DNA of 64,000 nt from Niallia sp052318935 (GTDB lineage: Bacteria; Bacillota; Bacilli; Bacillales; Cytobacillaceae): NCBI GenBank assembly GCA_052318935.1, contig JBQRKO010000015.1; one strand, 5' to 3'. Both the position numbers and the translations under genes were made by a program. A model generated the notes under the pieces. It did no database searches. It saw only the letters and a list, made by a program, of their open reading frames with translations, and was not told the origin of the DNA. Position 1 is the first letter of the stretch. The number at the start of each line of letters is the position of its first letter. Shown here piece by piece: positions 7,650 through 16,912 of this stretch.

Positions 7650-10574
7650 TTATGGAGAAGGTGTATCCCCATTGTTATTGTTCACACCTTGATTTTGATC
7701 TAACGGTTGCTGATTCTCTACTGGTTTATTTTCTACTGGTTTATTCTCTTCTGGTTTATTTTCTACTTGATTATTTTGGCTATTCTCAGGTGATACTGTT
7801 TCATTATTCTTGTCTTCATTTGCTGGATTTTGATTTTTTTCTTCTTCTGGTTTAGAAGCATTATCATCCTTTTTAGGTGCTTCTTTTTCTTGTCCGATTG
7901 TAATTACGTTGGAAGAAGAAGATTCTCTGCCGGCAATATCTACAGCATTAACGGTGTAGGCGCCGTTTCCACCTTTAAATGCAAGTGTTTCACCAGCTTT
8001 TATACTAGCAACTTTTTGACCGTCTTTGTAAATCCTGTAGCCGACAATATCATTCTCACTATGCTGGGACCAGGATACTCCATCCTTGTTTTGAACTATT
8101 TTTAAAGCATCTGGTGTTTTCCCATTATCACTTATTTTGTCTGTTGGAATCGCAACTTTATCCCATGTTGGGTTATTTTGAACAAGATTGCTAGGGTCAG
8201 AAACATTGATTCCGAATAGTTTTTCAATATAGTCTGGATTCAGCATTAAACCTGATTCCGCAAATTCACTTGGTGTAGAATCTAATGCCATGTATTTTTT
8301 GTCGCCGATCTGAACAATTTTTCCAGCAACTAAACTGTCATCTGTTTTATTTGGAGCACTGCCTGACTTAAATAGATCTGTTGTAACAAGTCCAGCTTTG
8401 GAACACCCTTCAGAAGGAAGTAATCCAGATACAGAGCAAATGGATCTTCTTACGATTCCGCCAGGCATTTGGAAACGCTTAGATGGATCTACTAAACTAG
8501 AATCTACATCATATGCTGCGTTCATTAAATCTGCCCACAGATAAATATTTCTCATTCCATATGATAAGCCTTTATAAGTTAAATCAAGGGATTTAGGTGT
8601 GTCATAGCCCATCCAAACGCCGAATGAAACATTCGGATTTGTAGCAACGAACCAAGTGTCATTATAATCTTGTCCCGTTCCAGTTTTGCCAGCCCAATCC
8701 GATTGGAATTTTAGGCGATTTCTTAAAGAGGTTGCAGTACCTTGACTAATAACATCTCTCATCATATCTAATGTTAAGTAAGCTGTTTGTGGACTAAACA
8801 CTTTAACAGGATCCACTTTATGTTGATAAATAACTTTTCCATTTTTATCGACGATTTTGTCAATCATATAAGCATCAATAAAATCACCGTTGTTTGCCAA
8901 GGTTCCATATGCATTCGTATTTTCTTCGACTGTTACACCTTTTCTCAATGCTCCTAATGCTGTAGATCGATTGTAATAATCATCTTCTACAAGAGAAGTA
9001 AAGCCCATTTTTTCTAAAAATCTTGCCGGTTTTTGTGGCAATATCTCTGTGTAAGCTTTAACTGCTGGAACATTAAATGATTTTGTTAATGCGTATCTTG
9101 CTGTAACTAATCCATGATATTGTTTGTCATAGTTTAACGGCCATGGTCTGCTGCTTCCAGGCAATAAACTTAACGGAACATCAGGTAAAACAGATCCTGG
9201 AGATAATGTCCCCAGTTCAATTGCTGGTGCATAAACGAGCAGTGGCTTCATTGTAGAACCATTTGGACGCTTTGAACTAGTGGCATGGTTCGTTGCTTCT
9301 CTTTTGTGATCCAGTCCGCCTACAAAGCTGATGATTTTACCTGTTTTATTTTCAATTAAAACAGCACCAGTTTCAACAGGTTCTGAAAATTTAACAGTTC
9401 CATAGTATGGGAAATTTTTTGCAACCTTTTGCATGTTATCATATATTTTTTTATTAATGGTGCTATGAATGTCATACCCATTTTGGTGAATTTGACGATC
9501 AGCAAGAGTAGTATATTGTTCTCTTAAAATATCATCTTTTTCTAAATCTTTTTTCTTGTATCCATCTTTTTTTGCTAGCATTTCTGCAATGATTTCGATG
9601 GATCTTTTTTGAATTTCATACGTTAACCATGGATATTTTTGCACAGGACTTTCTTTCGATGAAATAAAATCCTTCGTAATATCATAGTTTACTGCTTTTT
9701 CGTATTCTTTTTTTGAAATTTTATCTTGATCATACATTCTTTTTAAAACGGTTTTCATTCTAGATAAGCCAGGGTCCAAGTTTTCTTTTACTTTTCCTTC
9801 TTGTGTAAAAGGAGTGTATCCGAAGGGACTTTGTGGCAATCCGGCAATAAAGGCAGCTTGAGGCAATGTTAGTTTTTTTACATCAACGCCAAATAGTCCG
9901 TTTGCTGCAGCTTGTACACCTGCAATATTGCGACCAGATGAATTTCTTCCGAAAGTAGATACGTTTAAGTATGCTTCTAAAATTTCTTCTTTATCAAAAA
10001 ATTTTTCCAGTCTTAGAGCAAGTAAAATTTCTTTTGCTTTTCTTTTAAAAGAAACCTCATTTGTAAGTATTTGGTTTTTAATAAGCTGCTGTGTTAATGT
10101 ACTTCCGCCGGATTGACTAGAGGTATTCGCAACTTCTTGAAATAAAGCACGCATAATAGATTTCGGAACGACCCCATTATGTTCATAAAAATATTGATCT
10201 TCTGTGGATACAACCGCATCGATTAAATAGGGAGAAACATCTTTTATTTTTACTTCTTCTCTTTCCAAGTCTGTAGGCAATTTGCCTAAATATACATTGT
10301 TGGAAAAATATAGTTCAGATGTTTCTTCATAATTATAGATGTCTTTTTTCATTGTGTTATAGGAGCGAATCGGTTCATCTTTTACTAAAGAGGCAAAATA
10401 TCCTGCTCCAATTCCTGCGGCAAATCCTCCGCCTACTAATAGAACAATAATAAATAGTAAAACGATATTCCAAGTCACTTCATATGTAACACGTGCTCCT
10501 TTGACCGTTTTTTTATTGGTAAAGAAGTTTGAGAATAATTCTATAAAATTATTCCACTCCCACTTTTTATTCAT
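7650..10574 (-). CDS. Class A penicillin-binding protein (PBP1A family)
   Basis: A 974-residue bifunctional peptidoglycan synthase. A transmembrane anchor lies at about residues 36-58. The glycosyltransferase domain follows (catalytic Glu125 in EDQYFYEHNG, then GGSTLTQQLIKN and RKAKEILLALRLEK). The transpeptidase has S440-TM-K443, S499-F-N501 and K630-TG. After it comes an Ig/fibronectin-like module (about residues 830-900: WSQHSENDIVGYRIYKDG) and a disordered tail rich in Asn, Pro, Glu with tandem NKPVE units. It acts on the outer face of the membrane. The start is placed at ATG 10574, ten bases after GGGGG; an in-frame ATG at 10583 overlaps the ribosome binding site. It is a single gene, divergent from tyrS. 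Confidence 0.9.
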   Translation of the reverse strand: MNKKWEWNNFIELFSNFFTNKKTVKGARVTYEVTWNIVLLFIIVLLVGGGFAAGIGAGYFASLVKDEPIRSYNTMKKDIYNYEETSELYFSNNVYLGKLPTDLEREEVKIKDVSPYLIDAVVSTEDQYFYEHNGVVPKSIMRALFQEVANTSSQSGGSTLTQQLIKNQILTNEVSFKRKAKEILLALRLEKFFDKEEILEAYLNVSTFGRNSSGRNIAGVQAAANGLFGVDVKKLTLPQAAFIAGLPQSPFGYTPFTQEGKVKENLDPGLSRMKTVLKRMYDQDKISKKEYEKAVNYDITKDFISSKESPVQKYPWLTYEIQKRSIEIIAEMLAKKDGYKKKDLEKDDILREQYTTLADRQIHQNGYDIHSTINKKIYDNMQKVAKNFPYYGTVKFSEPVETGAVLIENKTGKIISFVGGLDHKREATNHATSSKRPNGSTMKPLLVYAPAIELGTLSPGSVLPDVPLSLLPGSSRPWPLNYDKQYHGLVTARYALTKSFNVPAVKAYTEILPQKPARFLEKMGFTSLVEDDYYNRSTALGALRKGVTVEENTNAYGTLANNGDFIDAYMIDKIVDKNGKVIYQHKVDPVKVFSPQTAYLTLDMMRDVISQGTATSLRNRLKFQSDWAGKTGTGQDYNDTWFVATNPNVSFGVWMGYDTPKSLDLTYKGLSYGMRNIYLWADLMNAAYDVDSSLVDPSKRFQMPGGIVRRSICSVSGLLPSEGCSKAGLVTTDLFKSGSAPNKTDDSLVAGKIVQIGDKKYMALDSTPSEFAESGLMLNPDYIEKLFGINVSDPSNLVQNNPTWDKVAIPTDKISDNGKTPDALKIVQNKDGVSWSQHSENDIVGYRIYKDGQKVASIKAGETLAFKGGNGAYTVNAVDIAGRESSSSNVITIGQEKEAPKKDDNASKPEEEKNQNPANEDKNNETVSPENSQNNQVENKPEENKPVENKPVENQQPLDQNQGVNNNNGDTPSP

Positions 10575-10704
10575 TTGTATCATTCCCCCTAAAATCACAT
10601 ACATTATAGCATAAAGGAGAAGGACAATTCGATTTTTTTCGAGAAAGCATTTGACATATATCTTGTTTTTATGATAAAAATAACTCAACTATATATGGAT
10701 TCGT

Positions 10705-10943
10705 TATTGTGTTGACAGGAATAAGTAGTTCTTTTATCCCTATTTTTAGAGAGCCGTTGGGTGGTGAAAAACGGCATAAATAAAAGGATGAATTACCTCC
10801 TCGAGCTTTCACTGGGAAATACAAGTAGTATCAGTGAACGGGATATGCCGTTATCTTTTTTAAGTGGAGAAAAATCTTTTTCTCAAATAGGGTGGTACCG
10901 CGCTTCATTGCGTCCCTGCATATTTATGCAGGGGCTTTTTGCT
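10705..10943 (+). promoter_or_regulatory. Tyrosine T-box riboswitch (leader of tyrS)
   Basis: The conserved T-box AGGGTGGTACCGCG is at about 10890-10902, followed by the terminator hairpin GTCCCTGCA / TGCAGGGGC with a T-run (10912-10943). A Stem I-like region lies upstream, and a TAC tyrosine codon at 10794-10796 is the likely specifier. Uncharged tRNA-Tyr would stabilise the antiterminator and allow tyrS transcription. A TTGACA at 10651-10656 with an AT-rich region 16-18 bp downstream is a possible promoter. Confidence 0.9.
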
Positions 10944-11052
10944 GTTTAAAGAGGAAGTCACTACATCCTGTGGAAGGCCAGTCGAATAAAAATAACAATT
11001 AATATAGGAATGATAAATAATTTTATTTTGAAATAAATGGAGGATACAAAAT

Positions 11053-12309
11053 ATGAACTTATTAGAGGACTTGCAATGGAGAGGCATTGTATACCAACAA
11101 ACAGATGAGGAAGGCTTAAAGGAACAACTAAACACAAGCATGACATCGTTGTACTGTGGGGTAGATCCAACAGCTGACAGTATGCATATCGGACATCTTT
11201 TGCCATTTTTAACATTAAGACGTTTCCAAAATGCAGGACACCGTCCGATTGTGCTTGTGGGCGGCGCTACTGGTTTGATTGGGGACCCGAGTGGAAAAAG
11301 TGAAGAACGCAAGCTGCAGACACTTGATATTATTGGGCACAACGTAAAATGCCTGCAAAGCCAATTAGAACGAATCTTTGATTTTGATGGAGAAAATGGG
11401 GCAGTTATGGTAAATAACTATGACTGGGCAGGATCCATGGATATTGTTACGTTTTTACGGGATTATGGAAAATATATCGGCATTAACTATATGTTGGCGA
11501 AAGATACCATTTCATCCCGTTTAGAAACAGGAATTTCTTTTACAGAATTTACTTATACAATTTTACAAGGCCTTGACTTCTTACATTTATATGAAAATCA
11601 TGATTGTAAGCTGCAAATCGGCGGAAGCGACCAATGGGGAAACATTACAACTGGTTTAGAGCTTATTAGAAAAACAATGCCTGAAGGAGCAAAAGCATAC
11701 GGATTTACGATTCCGCTTGTAACAAAAGCAGATGGAACTAAATTCGGAAAAACAGAAAGTGGTGCTGTATGGTTAGATCCAGAAAAAACAACACCATACG
11801 AGTTTTACCAATTTTGGATTAACACTGCAGATGCTGATGTAGTAAAATATTTAAAATTCTTTACGTTCTTATCAAAAGAAGAGATTGAAGAATTAGAAAT
11901 TGCTGTTAAAGAAGAGCCGCATTTACGCAAAGCGCAAAAAACATTGGCAGAAGAAATGACAAAATTAATTCATGGGGAAGCGGCATTAGAGCAGGCCCTT
12001 AAAATTACTGCAGCGTTATTCAGCGGTGATATTAAAAACTTAACAGCAGATGAAATTAAACAGGGGTTTAAAGATGTGCCAACATATGAGCATAAAGAAG
12101 GCGAAGCTGTTTTAGTCGATTTGCTTGTAGCAGCAGGCATTGTTTCTTCCAAGCGTCAAGCTAGAGAAGATGTTACAAATGGAGCAGTTTATATTAACGG
12201 AGAGCGTAAACAAGAACTAGATTATACACTATCAGAAGAAGACCGCATTGAAGGACAGTTCACGGTAATTCGCCGTGGCAAGAAAAAATACTTTTTAATT
12301 AAGTTTTAA
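11053..12309 (+). CDS. tyrS: Tyrosyl-tRNA synthetase
   Basis: A 418-residue class I aminoacyl-tRNA synthetase that charges tRNA-Tyr in the cytoplasm. The HIGH motif is residues 45-48 (SMHIGHLL) and the KMSKS counterpart is KFGKT at 230-234, the TyrRS variant. The tyrosine-binding region QIGGSDQWGN lies near residue 190. A C-terminal S4-like RNA-binding domain begins at about residue 350 (VDLLVAAGIVSSKRQAREDV). It starts with ATG 11053 after TGGAGG. It is preceded by a complete T-box leader, so it should respond to the charging state of tRNA-Tyr. A family C hairpin repeat follows and may double as a terminator. Confidence 0.97.
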   Translation: MNLLEDLQWRGIVYQQTDEEGLKEQLNTSMTSLYCGVDPTADSMHIGHLLPFLTLRRFQNAGHRPIVLVGGATGLIGDPSGKSEERKLQTLDIIGHNVKCLQSQLERIFDFDGENGAVMVNNYDWAGSMDIVTFLRDYGKYIGINYMLAKDTISSRLETGISFTEFTYTILQGLDFLHLYENHDCKLQIGGSDQWGNITTGLELIRKTMPEGAKAYGFTIPLVTKADGTKFGKTESGAVWLDPEKTTPYEFYQFWINTADADVVKYLKFFTFLSKEEIEELEIAVKEEPHLRKAQKTLAEEMTKLIHGEAALEQALKITAALFSGDIKNLTADEIKQGFKDVPTYEHKEGEAVLVDLLVAAGIVSSKRQAREDVTNGAVYINGERKQELDYTLSEEDRIEGQFTVIRRGKKKYFLIKF

Positions 12310-12310
12310 T

Positions 12311-12432
12311 GAGAAAAGCGGAAGCGCCTTAATCAGCCCCTGTGAAAGATAACCTCATGTCTCAAAAAGTGTTTTTTACTTTTAGAGACATGAGGTTATC
12401 TTTCACAGGGGTAGGTGCTGAAGCTGCAAAGA
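12311..12432. repeat. Family C hairpin repeat (copy C1)
   Basis: Outer imperfect inverted ends (AGCGGAAGCGCC versus AGCTTCAGC-type) enclose a long near-perfect hairpin whose arms read CCCCTGTGAAAGATAACCTC and its complement. It lies between convergent tyrS and rpsD. Other copies are at 18838, 46811, 46931 and 58033. Confidence 0.75.
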
Positions 12433-12470
12433 GATAAAACTTAATAATGCTAACTAAATTGCTAAAGCAA

Positions 12471-12503
12471 AAAAATAAAACCCTAGATGCTTCTAGGGTT
12501 TTA
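12471..12503 (-). terminator. Terminator of rpsD
   Basis: Read on the minus strand, AAAACCCTAGAAGC pairs with its complement around a short loop and is followed by TTTTATTTTTT. Confidence 0.85.
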
Positions 12504-12530
12504 AATAAGATAATTAACAAAGAATATCTA

Positions 12531-13133
12531 TTAACGAGAGTAGAACTCAACGATAAGCGCTTCGTTAATTTCTGCAGGAAGTTCAGAACGCTCAGGTAAA
12601 CGAGTGAATGAACCTTCTAATTTATCAGCATCAAAAGTTAAGAAATCTGGTACAAAGTTATTAACTTCTACTGCTTCTTTTACAACTGCAAGGTTGCTTG
12701 ATTTTTCACGTAAAGTGATTGTTTGACCAGCTTTTAAACGGTATGATGGGATATCTACACGAGATCCATCTACTAAAATATGGCCATGGTTTACAAGCTG
12801 ACGTGCTTGACGACGAGTGCGAGCTAAACCTAAACGGTAAACAACGTTATCAAGGCGAGTTTCTAAAAGTGCCATGAAGTTTTCACCATGTTTACCAGGC
12901 ATTTTGCCAGCGATATCAAATAAATTACGGAATTGGCGCTCATTTACACCATACATATGACGTAATTTTTGTTTTTCTTGTAATTGTAAACCGTATTCTG
13001 ATAATTTTTTACGTTGGTTTGGACCATGTTGTCCTGGTGCGTAAGGGCGTTTATCTAACTCCTTACCAGTACCACTTAATGAAATGCCTAAACGGCGGGA
13101 CAGTTTCCAGCTTGGACCTGTATATCGAGCCAT
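12531..13133 (-). CDS. rpsD: 30S ribosomal protein S4
   Basis: A 200-residue protein, the B. subtilis length, starting MARYTGPSWKLSRRLG. It contains the N-terminal ribosomal S4 domain and the S4 RNA-binding domain (about residues 90-155: LDNVVYRLGLARTRRQARQLVNHGHILVDG). It is a primary 16S rRNA binder and nucleates 30S assembly. ATG 13133 follows a very strong GGAGGAG. In Bacillus rpsD is monocistronic and represses itself by S4 binding to its leader; a matching structured leader is present. The promoter is at 13323-13352. Confidence 0.97.
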   Translation of the reverse strand: MARYTGPSWKLSRRLGISLSGTGKELDKRPYAPGQHGPNQRKKLSEYGLQLQEKQKLRHMYGVNERQFRNLFDIAGKMPGKHGENFMALLETRLDNVVYRLGLARTRRQARQLVNHGHILVDGSRVDIPSYRLKAGQTITLREKSSNLAVVKEAVEVNNFVPDFLTFDADKLEGSFTRLPERSELPAEINEALIVEFYSR

Positions 13134-13189
13134 AATTGACTCCTCCTTCATGTTTTTATTTGGTATAAAATAAAAACAGATGCAACAGC

Positions 13190-13252
13190 ATTTATGTTCA
13201 TTTTGTCTTCATGTACCTTCGCCCTAGCAGCCAAGGGTTACACAATACACCA
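13190..13252 (-). promoter_or_regulatory. Probable S4-binding leader of rpsD
   Basis: In the rpsD 5' leader, the minus strand reads AACCCTTGGCTGCTAGGGCG and then AAGGTACATGAAG. The overlapping pairings CCCT/AGGG and CCTT/AAGG suggest the compact pseudoknot-like fold described for Bacillus S4 autoregulatory leaders. The position between the promoter and the ribosome binding site fits. The assignment is from memory of the family and has not been aligned. Confidence 0.55.
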
Positions 13253-13322
13253 TCAATAAAATTGAGGAACAGAATGAAACAAAAAGCTTTTAACATATGC
13301 TGCAATATTTTACACAAAGAAT

Positions 13323-13352
13323 ATTATATGGTTTTCTATAATAGAAAGTCAA
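13323..13352 (-). promoter_or_regulatory. Sigma-A promoter of rpsD
   Basis: On the minus strand TTGACT (13352-13347) and TATAAT (13328-13323) are separated by 18 bp. This gives a leader of roughly 180 nt. Confidence 0.7.
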
Positions 13353-13496
13353 GTATATATTCATCTTAATTATTCGTTTATGATGAAAAATTTAGATTTC
13401 ATGAAAAAAATTATTTTTTACCAAGCATTTCATCCTATATGCTATAATTATTATTATAACTATTTTAGTAATAATTTCTTACATGATACAGTTCAG

Positions 13497-13645
13497 TGCG
13501 TATTCAAAACAGAGGACAATTAGAGCAGGGAAGGTCGAGTTACGGTAGCCTGGATAGTAGGAAGTACTTTGTTGAGTACTTAAATAAGACTACAACGAAG
13601 TGATTCGGCAGCTATGGTCCCGGATTTTTTGAACATCCTCTTCAA
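13497..13645. repeat. Structured intergenic element, family D
   Basis: A GC-richer block starting GTGCGTATTCAAAACAGAGG and ending GGATTTTTTGAACATCCTC, with inverted TTCAAAA-type ends, in a 950-bp gene-free gap upstream of dgcP. It contains an inner hairpin (AAGTACT, AGTACTT). It resembles dispersed Bacillaceae intergenic repeats, and related ends occur at 4890 and about 56043. It does not match the c-di-GMP riboswitch consensus as I know it. An RNA role is possible but not shown. Confidence 0.5.
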
Positions 13646-14084
13646 GTACTATTTAACTTTAGACCTTAGATTTTTATAAGGAATGACGTAAATAATATGT
13701 GTTAAAGAGCCTCTATAACAAGAGGTTTTTCCTAATTATTCCTTTTGTGTATAGAATAAGGAGAATGTTTATTTCATAGGTTCTGTCGTTTGTGCTGTAA
13801 AATGTCATTTATCTTCATTTTTCTAAAATCCCGAAGTTAACTTGATTTCCACTCTATGTTTTCAAAACATATTCTTCACAGTGAAGAAAGATAATACATA
13901 CATAATAAAAACATGAATTTTTTAAAATATCCCACTAAAGCTAGTAATAAATAAGCGAGGTACATTGCTTTCGTCATTTATGTATCATTTAGTAAAAAAT
14001 GAAAGACATTTCTTCTTTGTAAAAGAGAAGATTCGATGTATAAAAAATAGTTTGAAAAAGTAAGGTGAATTAGGTGATAAATAG
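13646..14084. other. Gene-free gap upstream of dgcP
   Basis: It is AT-rich and without a credible reading frame. A small hairpin CCTC-TATAACAA-GAGG followed by TTTTT (13710-13730) could end a short transcript. I see nothing else. Confidence 0.4.
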
Positions 14085-15962
14085 ATGGATATGCTTGGCC
14101 ACCAAATAATATTAAAAATAAAAAGTCGCTTTTTCGATATTGTCGATACAGAAAGCCACAATTTAAACTATGAACAATTGCTTAGTGAAATGTTAACTAT
14201 CATAAAAAGTGTATTAAATGTAGAGGAAGTTGCCTTATATAGTTGTAAAGAATGGAATGATTACTGGATGGTGGAAGCAACAACTGCTTCTTCTGATCAT
14301 TATCCTCTTTTGCCGAATACAAAGGAAATGAACCTTTTGTTAGCGAGTCAAGCGGTACATCGGAAACCGAATTCAATTAAATTGCTTGCTGGTTATGATT
14401 TGTTATTACCATTAAAAAACAAAGACGTATTTCAACATTTTTTTGTGATAAAAACGAAAGAAGAATCAGTAGAGAATGAATTTAGTAATACATTATTAGA
14501 AGTATTATGTCAAGAGAGCGGTTTTTTTCTTAATAAAGTGCAAAGCTTAATAAAAATTGTTATGGAGGAAAAACGATATAAACAATTATTTCGCGTAACG
14601 CAAAAGTTTCATTCTTCTATGAAAATAGAAGGTGTACTTGGTGAAATTATTTATACATTGCAGGAAGTTTATCCAACCTTTACGTATTATTTGTTATTAT
14701 CACATGATAACAACAGTCATATAGATTTGCCGATAAAGGATTTAGAGTATGATAGTGAAAATATTGCAGCTATGCAAGCGTATGTAACAGGTGATATTCA
14801 ATTTGAGAACTCTATGGAAGAAAGAAGATCTATTTTATATGCCCCATTAAAAGGAAAACAAGGAGTTTACGGTGTGTTGCAAGTTATTGCGCCAAATACA
14901 TTTAATTTTCCGAAAAGTGAAGTCGAGTTTATTACATTATTAGCGAACACAGCAGGAAGTGCATTGGAAAATGCACAACTATATCAACAATCCAAAAAGT
15001 TAGTTTTTGATTTACAGTTAATTAATGAGACGTCACATCGTTTAAACTCTAACTTAAGATTAACAGAAATGATGACTTATATGTCTGCACGAATTTCTTC
15101 TAGTTTTGATGCGGAAGAAGTAGGATTTATTCTTTTCTCTTCAGAATCGAATGCCATTACAGTATTGCATGGAAGTACTCCTTTTTTTCATTCAAATGAA
15201 GCGGAATCTTATATTCAGTATTTTAAAGAAAAAATTAAAATGGAAAAAGATGCATTATTTTTGGGTGACTTTTTTATTGAGGGGCATGAAAATGTAAAGT
15301 ATAAATCGATTATGGCTGTGCCAATGATGCAAACAGGTACTTTAAAAGGGTTTTCTATTGTGATGCATTCAGCACCATATCACTTTTCATTTGATACATT
15401 TAAATTATTACAATCATTAATACACCATTCTACATTAGCCTTAACCAACTCCATGTTAAGAGAAGAATTAGAAAAATTAGTTGTTACAGATCATCTAACG
15501 AAATTATTCTCCAGGAATTTTCTTGATGAAAAAATACATCATTCTTTACAAGAAGATACAGAAGGAACTTTTATCCTTATTGATATTGATAATTTTAAAG
15601 CGGTGAATGACACATATGGCCATCAAGTAGGAGATGAAATAATTATTCAAGTAGCTAATATTATATTGGAAAATATAAGAGGTACAGATATTGGCGCAAG
15701 ATGGGGAGGGGAAGAATTAGCCATCTATTTGCCAAAGGTTCCGCTTTCTATCGGAATTATTATTGCGGAAAGACTTGTGTCCAAAGTAAGAGAAACTTCT
15801 TCTCCTTCTGTAACGATTTCATGCGGTGTATCCTATTGGAATAAAGAAATGAACGATAATTATAAAGCTATTTTTAAACGAGCAGACAAAGCGCTTTATG
15901 TGGCGAAGGAATCTGGAAAAGATAGAGTGGTTATTCAAAATACGTATCTTGTAAGTGAATAG
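14085..15962 (+). CDS. dgcP: GAF-GGDEF diguanylate cyclase DgcP (YtrP)
   Basis: A 625-residue cytoplasmic protein with GAF-like sensory regions over roughly residues 20-460 and a C-terminal GGDEF domain (about 465-620). Catalytic features are intact: metal-binding IDIDNFK (500-505) and the active-site GGEEL (541-545). An inhibitory I-site RGTD (532-535) lies exactly five residues upstream of the active site, suggesting product inhibition. It makes c-di-GMP from two GTP. It matches B. subtilis YtrP/DgcP in neighbourhood (rpsD, ytsP, refaZ) and domain order. It starts at ATG 14085. A terminator follows closely, so it is probably transcribed alone. Confidence 0.88.
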   Translation: MDMLGHQIILKIKSRFFDIVDTESHNLNYEQLLSEMLTIIKSVLNVEEVALYSCKEWNDYWMVEATTASSDHYPLLPNTKEMNLLLASQAVHRKPNSIKLLAGYDLLLPLKNKDVFQHFFVIKTKEESVENEFSNTLLEVLCQESGFFLNKVQSLIKIVMEEKRYKQLFRVTQKFHSSMKIEGVLGEIIYTLQEVYPTFTYYLLLSHDNNSHIDLPIKDLEYDSENIAAMQAYVTGDIQFENSMEERRSILYAPLKGKQGVYGVLQVIAPNTFNFPKSEVEFITLLANTAGSALENAQLYQQSKKLVFDLQLINETSHRLNSNLRLTEMMTYMSARISSSFDAEEVGFILFSSESNAITVLHGSTPFFHSNEAESYIQYFKEKIKMEKDALFLGDFFIEGHENVKYKSIMAVPMMQTGTLKGFSIVMHSAPYHFSFDTFKLLQSLIHHSTLALTNSMLREELEKLVVTDHLTKLFSRNFLDEKIHHSLQEDTEGTFILIDIDNFKAVNDTYGHQVGDEIIIQVANIILENIRGTDIGARWGGEELAIYLPKVPLSIGIIIAERLVSKVRETSSPSVTISCGVSYWNKEMNDNYKAIFKRADKALYVAKESGKDRVVIQNTYLVSE

Positions 15963-15969
15963 AGCCTGA

Positions 15970-16004
15970 AAAACTAGTTCCATTTTGTTGGAGCTAGTTT
16001 TTTA
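15970..16004 (+). terminator. Terminator of dgcP
   Basis: AAAACTAGTTCC pairs with GGAGCTAGTTTTTT. Repeat B1 begins 17 bp later. Confidence 0.8.
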
Positions 16005-16020
16005 TTTCGTTTTTCTTATA

Positions 16021-16232
16021 GGCTGTTTTTGTATAGATTGTTGCATTTTAACTCGCAGCCTGAATACACTTCGCTTTCCGTGGGCGAGCGTCGAGCCTCC
16101 TCGTCGCCATACGCTCCTGTGGGGTCTCGTCTTTCTCGCATTCCCACAGGAGTCTACGTGTATGCAGGCTGCTAAGAAACACTTTTCCAAATGTTTTTTT
16201 TGTGAAAAACAACAAACTTTGAGAAAACAGCC
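16021..16232. repeat. MITE-like repeat, family B (B1)
   Basis: A 212-bp element starting GGCTGTTTTTGTATAGATTG and ending AAACTTTGAGAAAACAGCC. The inner core has an inverted repeat of CAGCCTGAATACAC type. The flanks TTCTTATA and TTCTTAAA are a 7/8 match to an 8-bp duplication. Confidence 0.85.
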
Positions 16233-16291
16233 TTCTTAAAAGATAAGAATAAAAATTTTCACAAGGTTTGAACAAGGCGATTCCGCCTTTC

Positions 16292-16774
16292 TTATAAAAA
16301 CTTAATTAAAGTATCTACAAATAGTTGTAAATATTTTTGATCTATTTCATCGAAACGGTTTTTTTCGGGAGAATCGATATCAAGTACACCAAGTAATGTT
16401 CCGTCTTCTTTCAGCAATGGTACTACTATTTCGGATTGGGAAGCTGCATCACAAGCGATATGTCCTGGGAATTGATGAACATCTTCTACACGAATCGTTT
16501 CTTTTTTTTCTGCTGCTGTACCGCAAACACCTCTGCCGAAGGAGATACGTACACATGCAGGCAAACCTTGGAAAGGGCCAAGCACTAGTTCCCCATCTTC
16601 CACTAAATAAAACCCAACCCAATTAACTCGGTCCAAAAAGTGATTCAACAATGCTGCTGCATTTGAAAGGTTGGCAATGATATTACTTTCTCCTTCAAGA
16701 AGAGCTTTTAACTGTTTTTCTACTAATTGATACTTTTCTTCACGGTTACCGTTATATGATTCGACGTTAAACAT
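16292..16774 (-). CDS. ytsP: Free methionine-(R)-sulfoxide reductase (GAF domain)
   Basis: A 160-residue single GAF-domain protein of the fRMsr family, which reduces free L-methionine-(R)-sulfoxide. The three conserved cysteines are present: C74 (LPACVRI), C84 (GRGVCGTAA) and C108 (HIACDAASQSEIV). The DIDSPEKNRFD segment is also typical. The start is ATG 16774 with AGGTG seven bases upstream, giving MFNVESYNG. The gene is transcribed against its neighbours dgcP and refaZ and is bracketed by family B repeats on both sides. Confidence 0.9.
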   Translation of the reverse strand: MFNVESYNGNREEKYQLVEKQLKALLEGESNIIANLSNAAALLNHFLDRVNWVGFYLVEDGELVLGPFQGLPACVRISFGRGVCGTAAEKKETIRVEDVHQFPGHIACDAASQSEIVVPLLKEDGTLLGVLDIDSPEKNRFDEIDQKYLQLFVDTLIKFL

Positions 16775-16912
16775 GAAATACACCTAACTTTCTTCATCAA
16801 CTATACATATTTTTGCAAAAAAACGCTGAAATAGCGAAGACTTTGTCGAGATTCTTTTAAAGGAATGCTGATAGTTAGCAAGAATTTTATAGTAAGGTCC
16901 ATTTTTGTTGAA

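Noticed and set aside
10905..11342. A 145-codon frame on the minus strand across the tyrS start and T-box
   Set aside because: It overlaps the T-box terminator and the conserved tyrS N-terminus and has no ribosome site.
13497..13645. A c-di-GMP or c-di-AMP riboswitch upstream of dgcP
   Set aside because: The block lacks the conserved riboswitch cores as I know them, lies over 400 bp from the start and has repeat-like ends.
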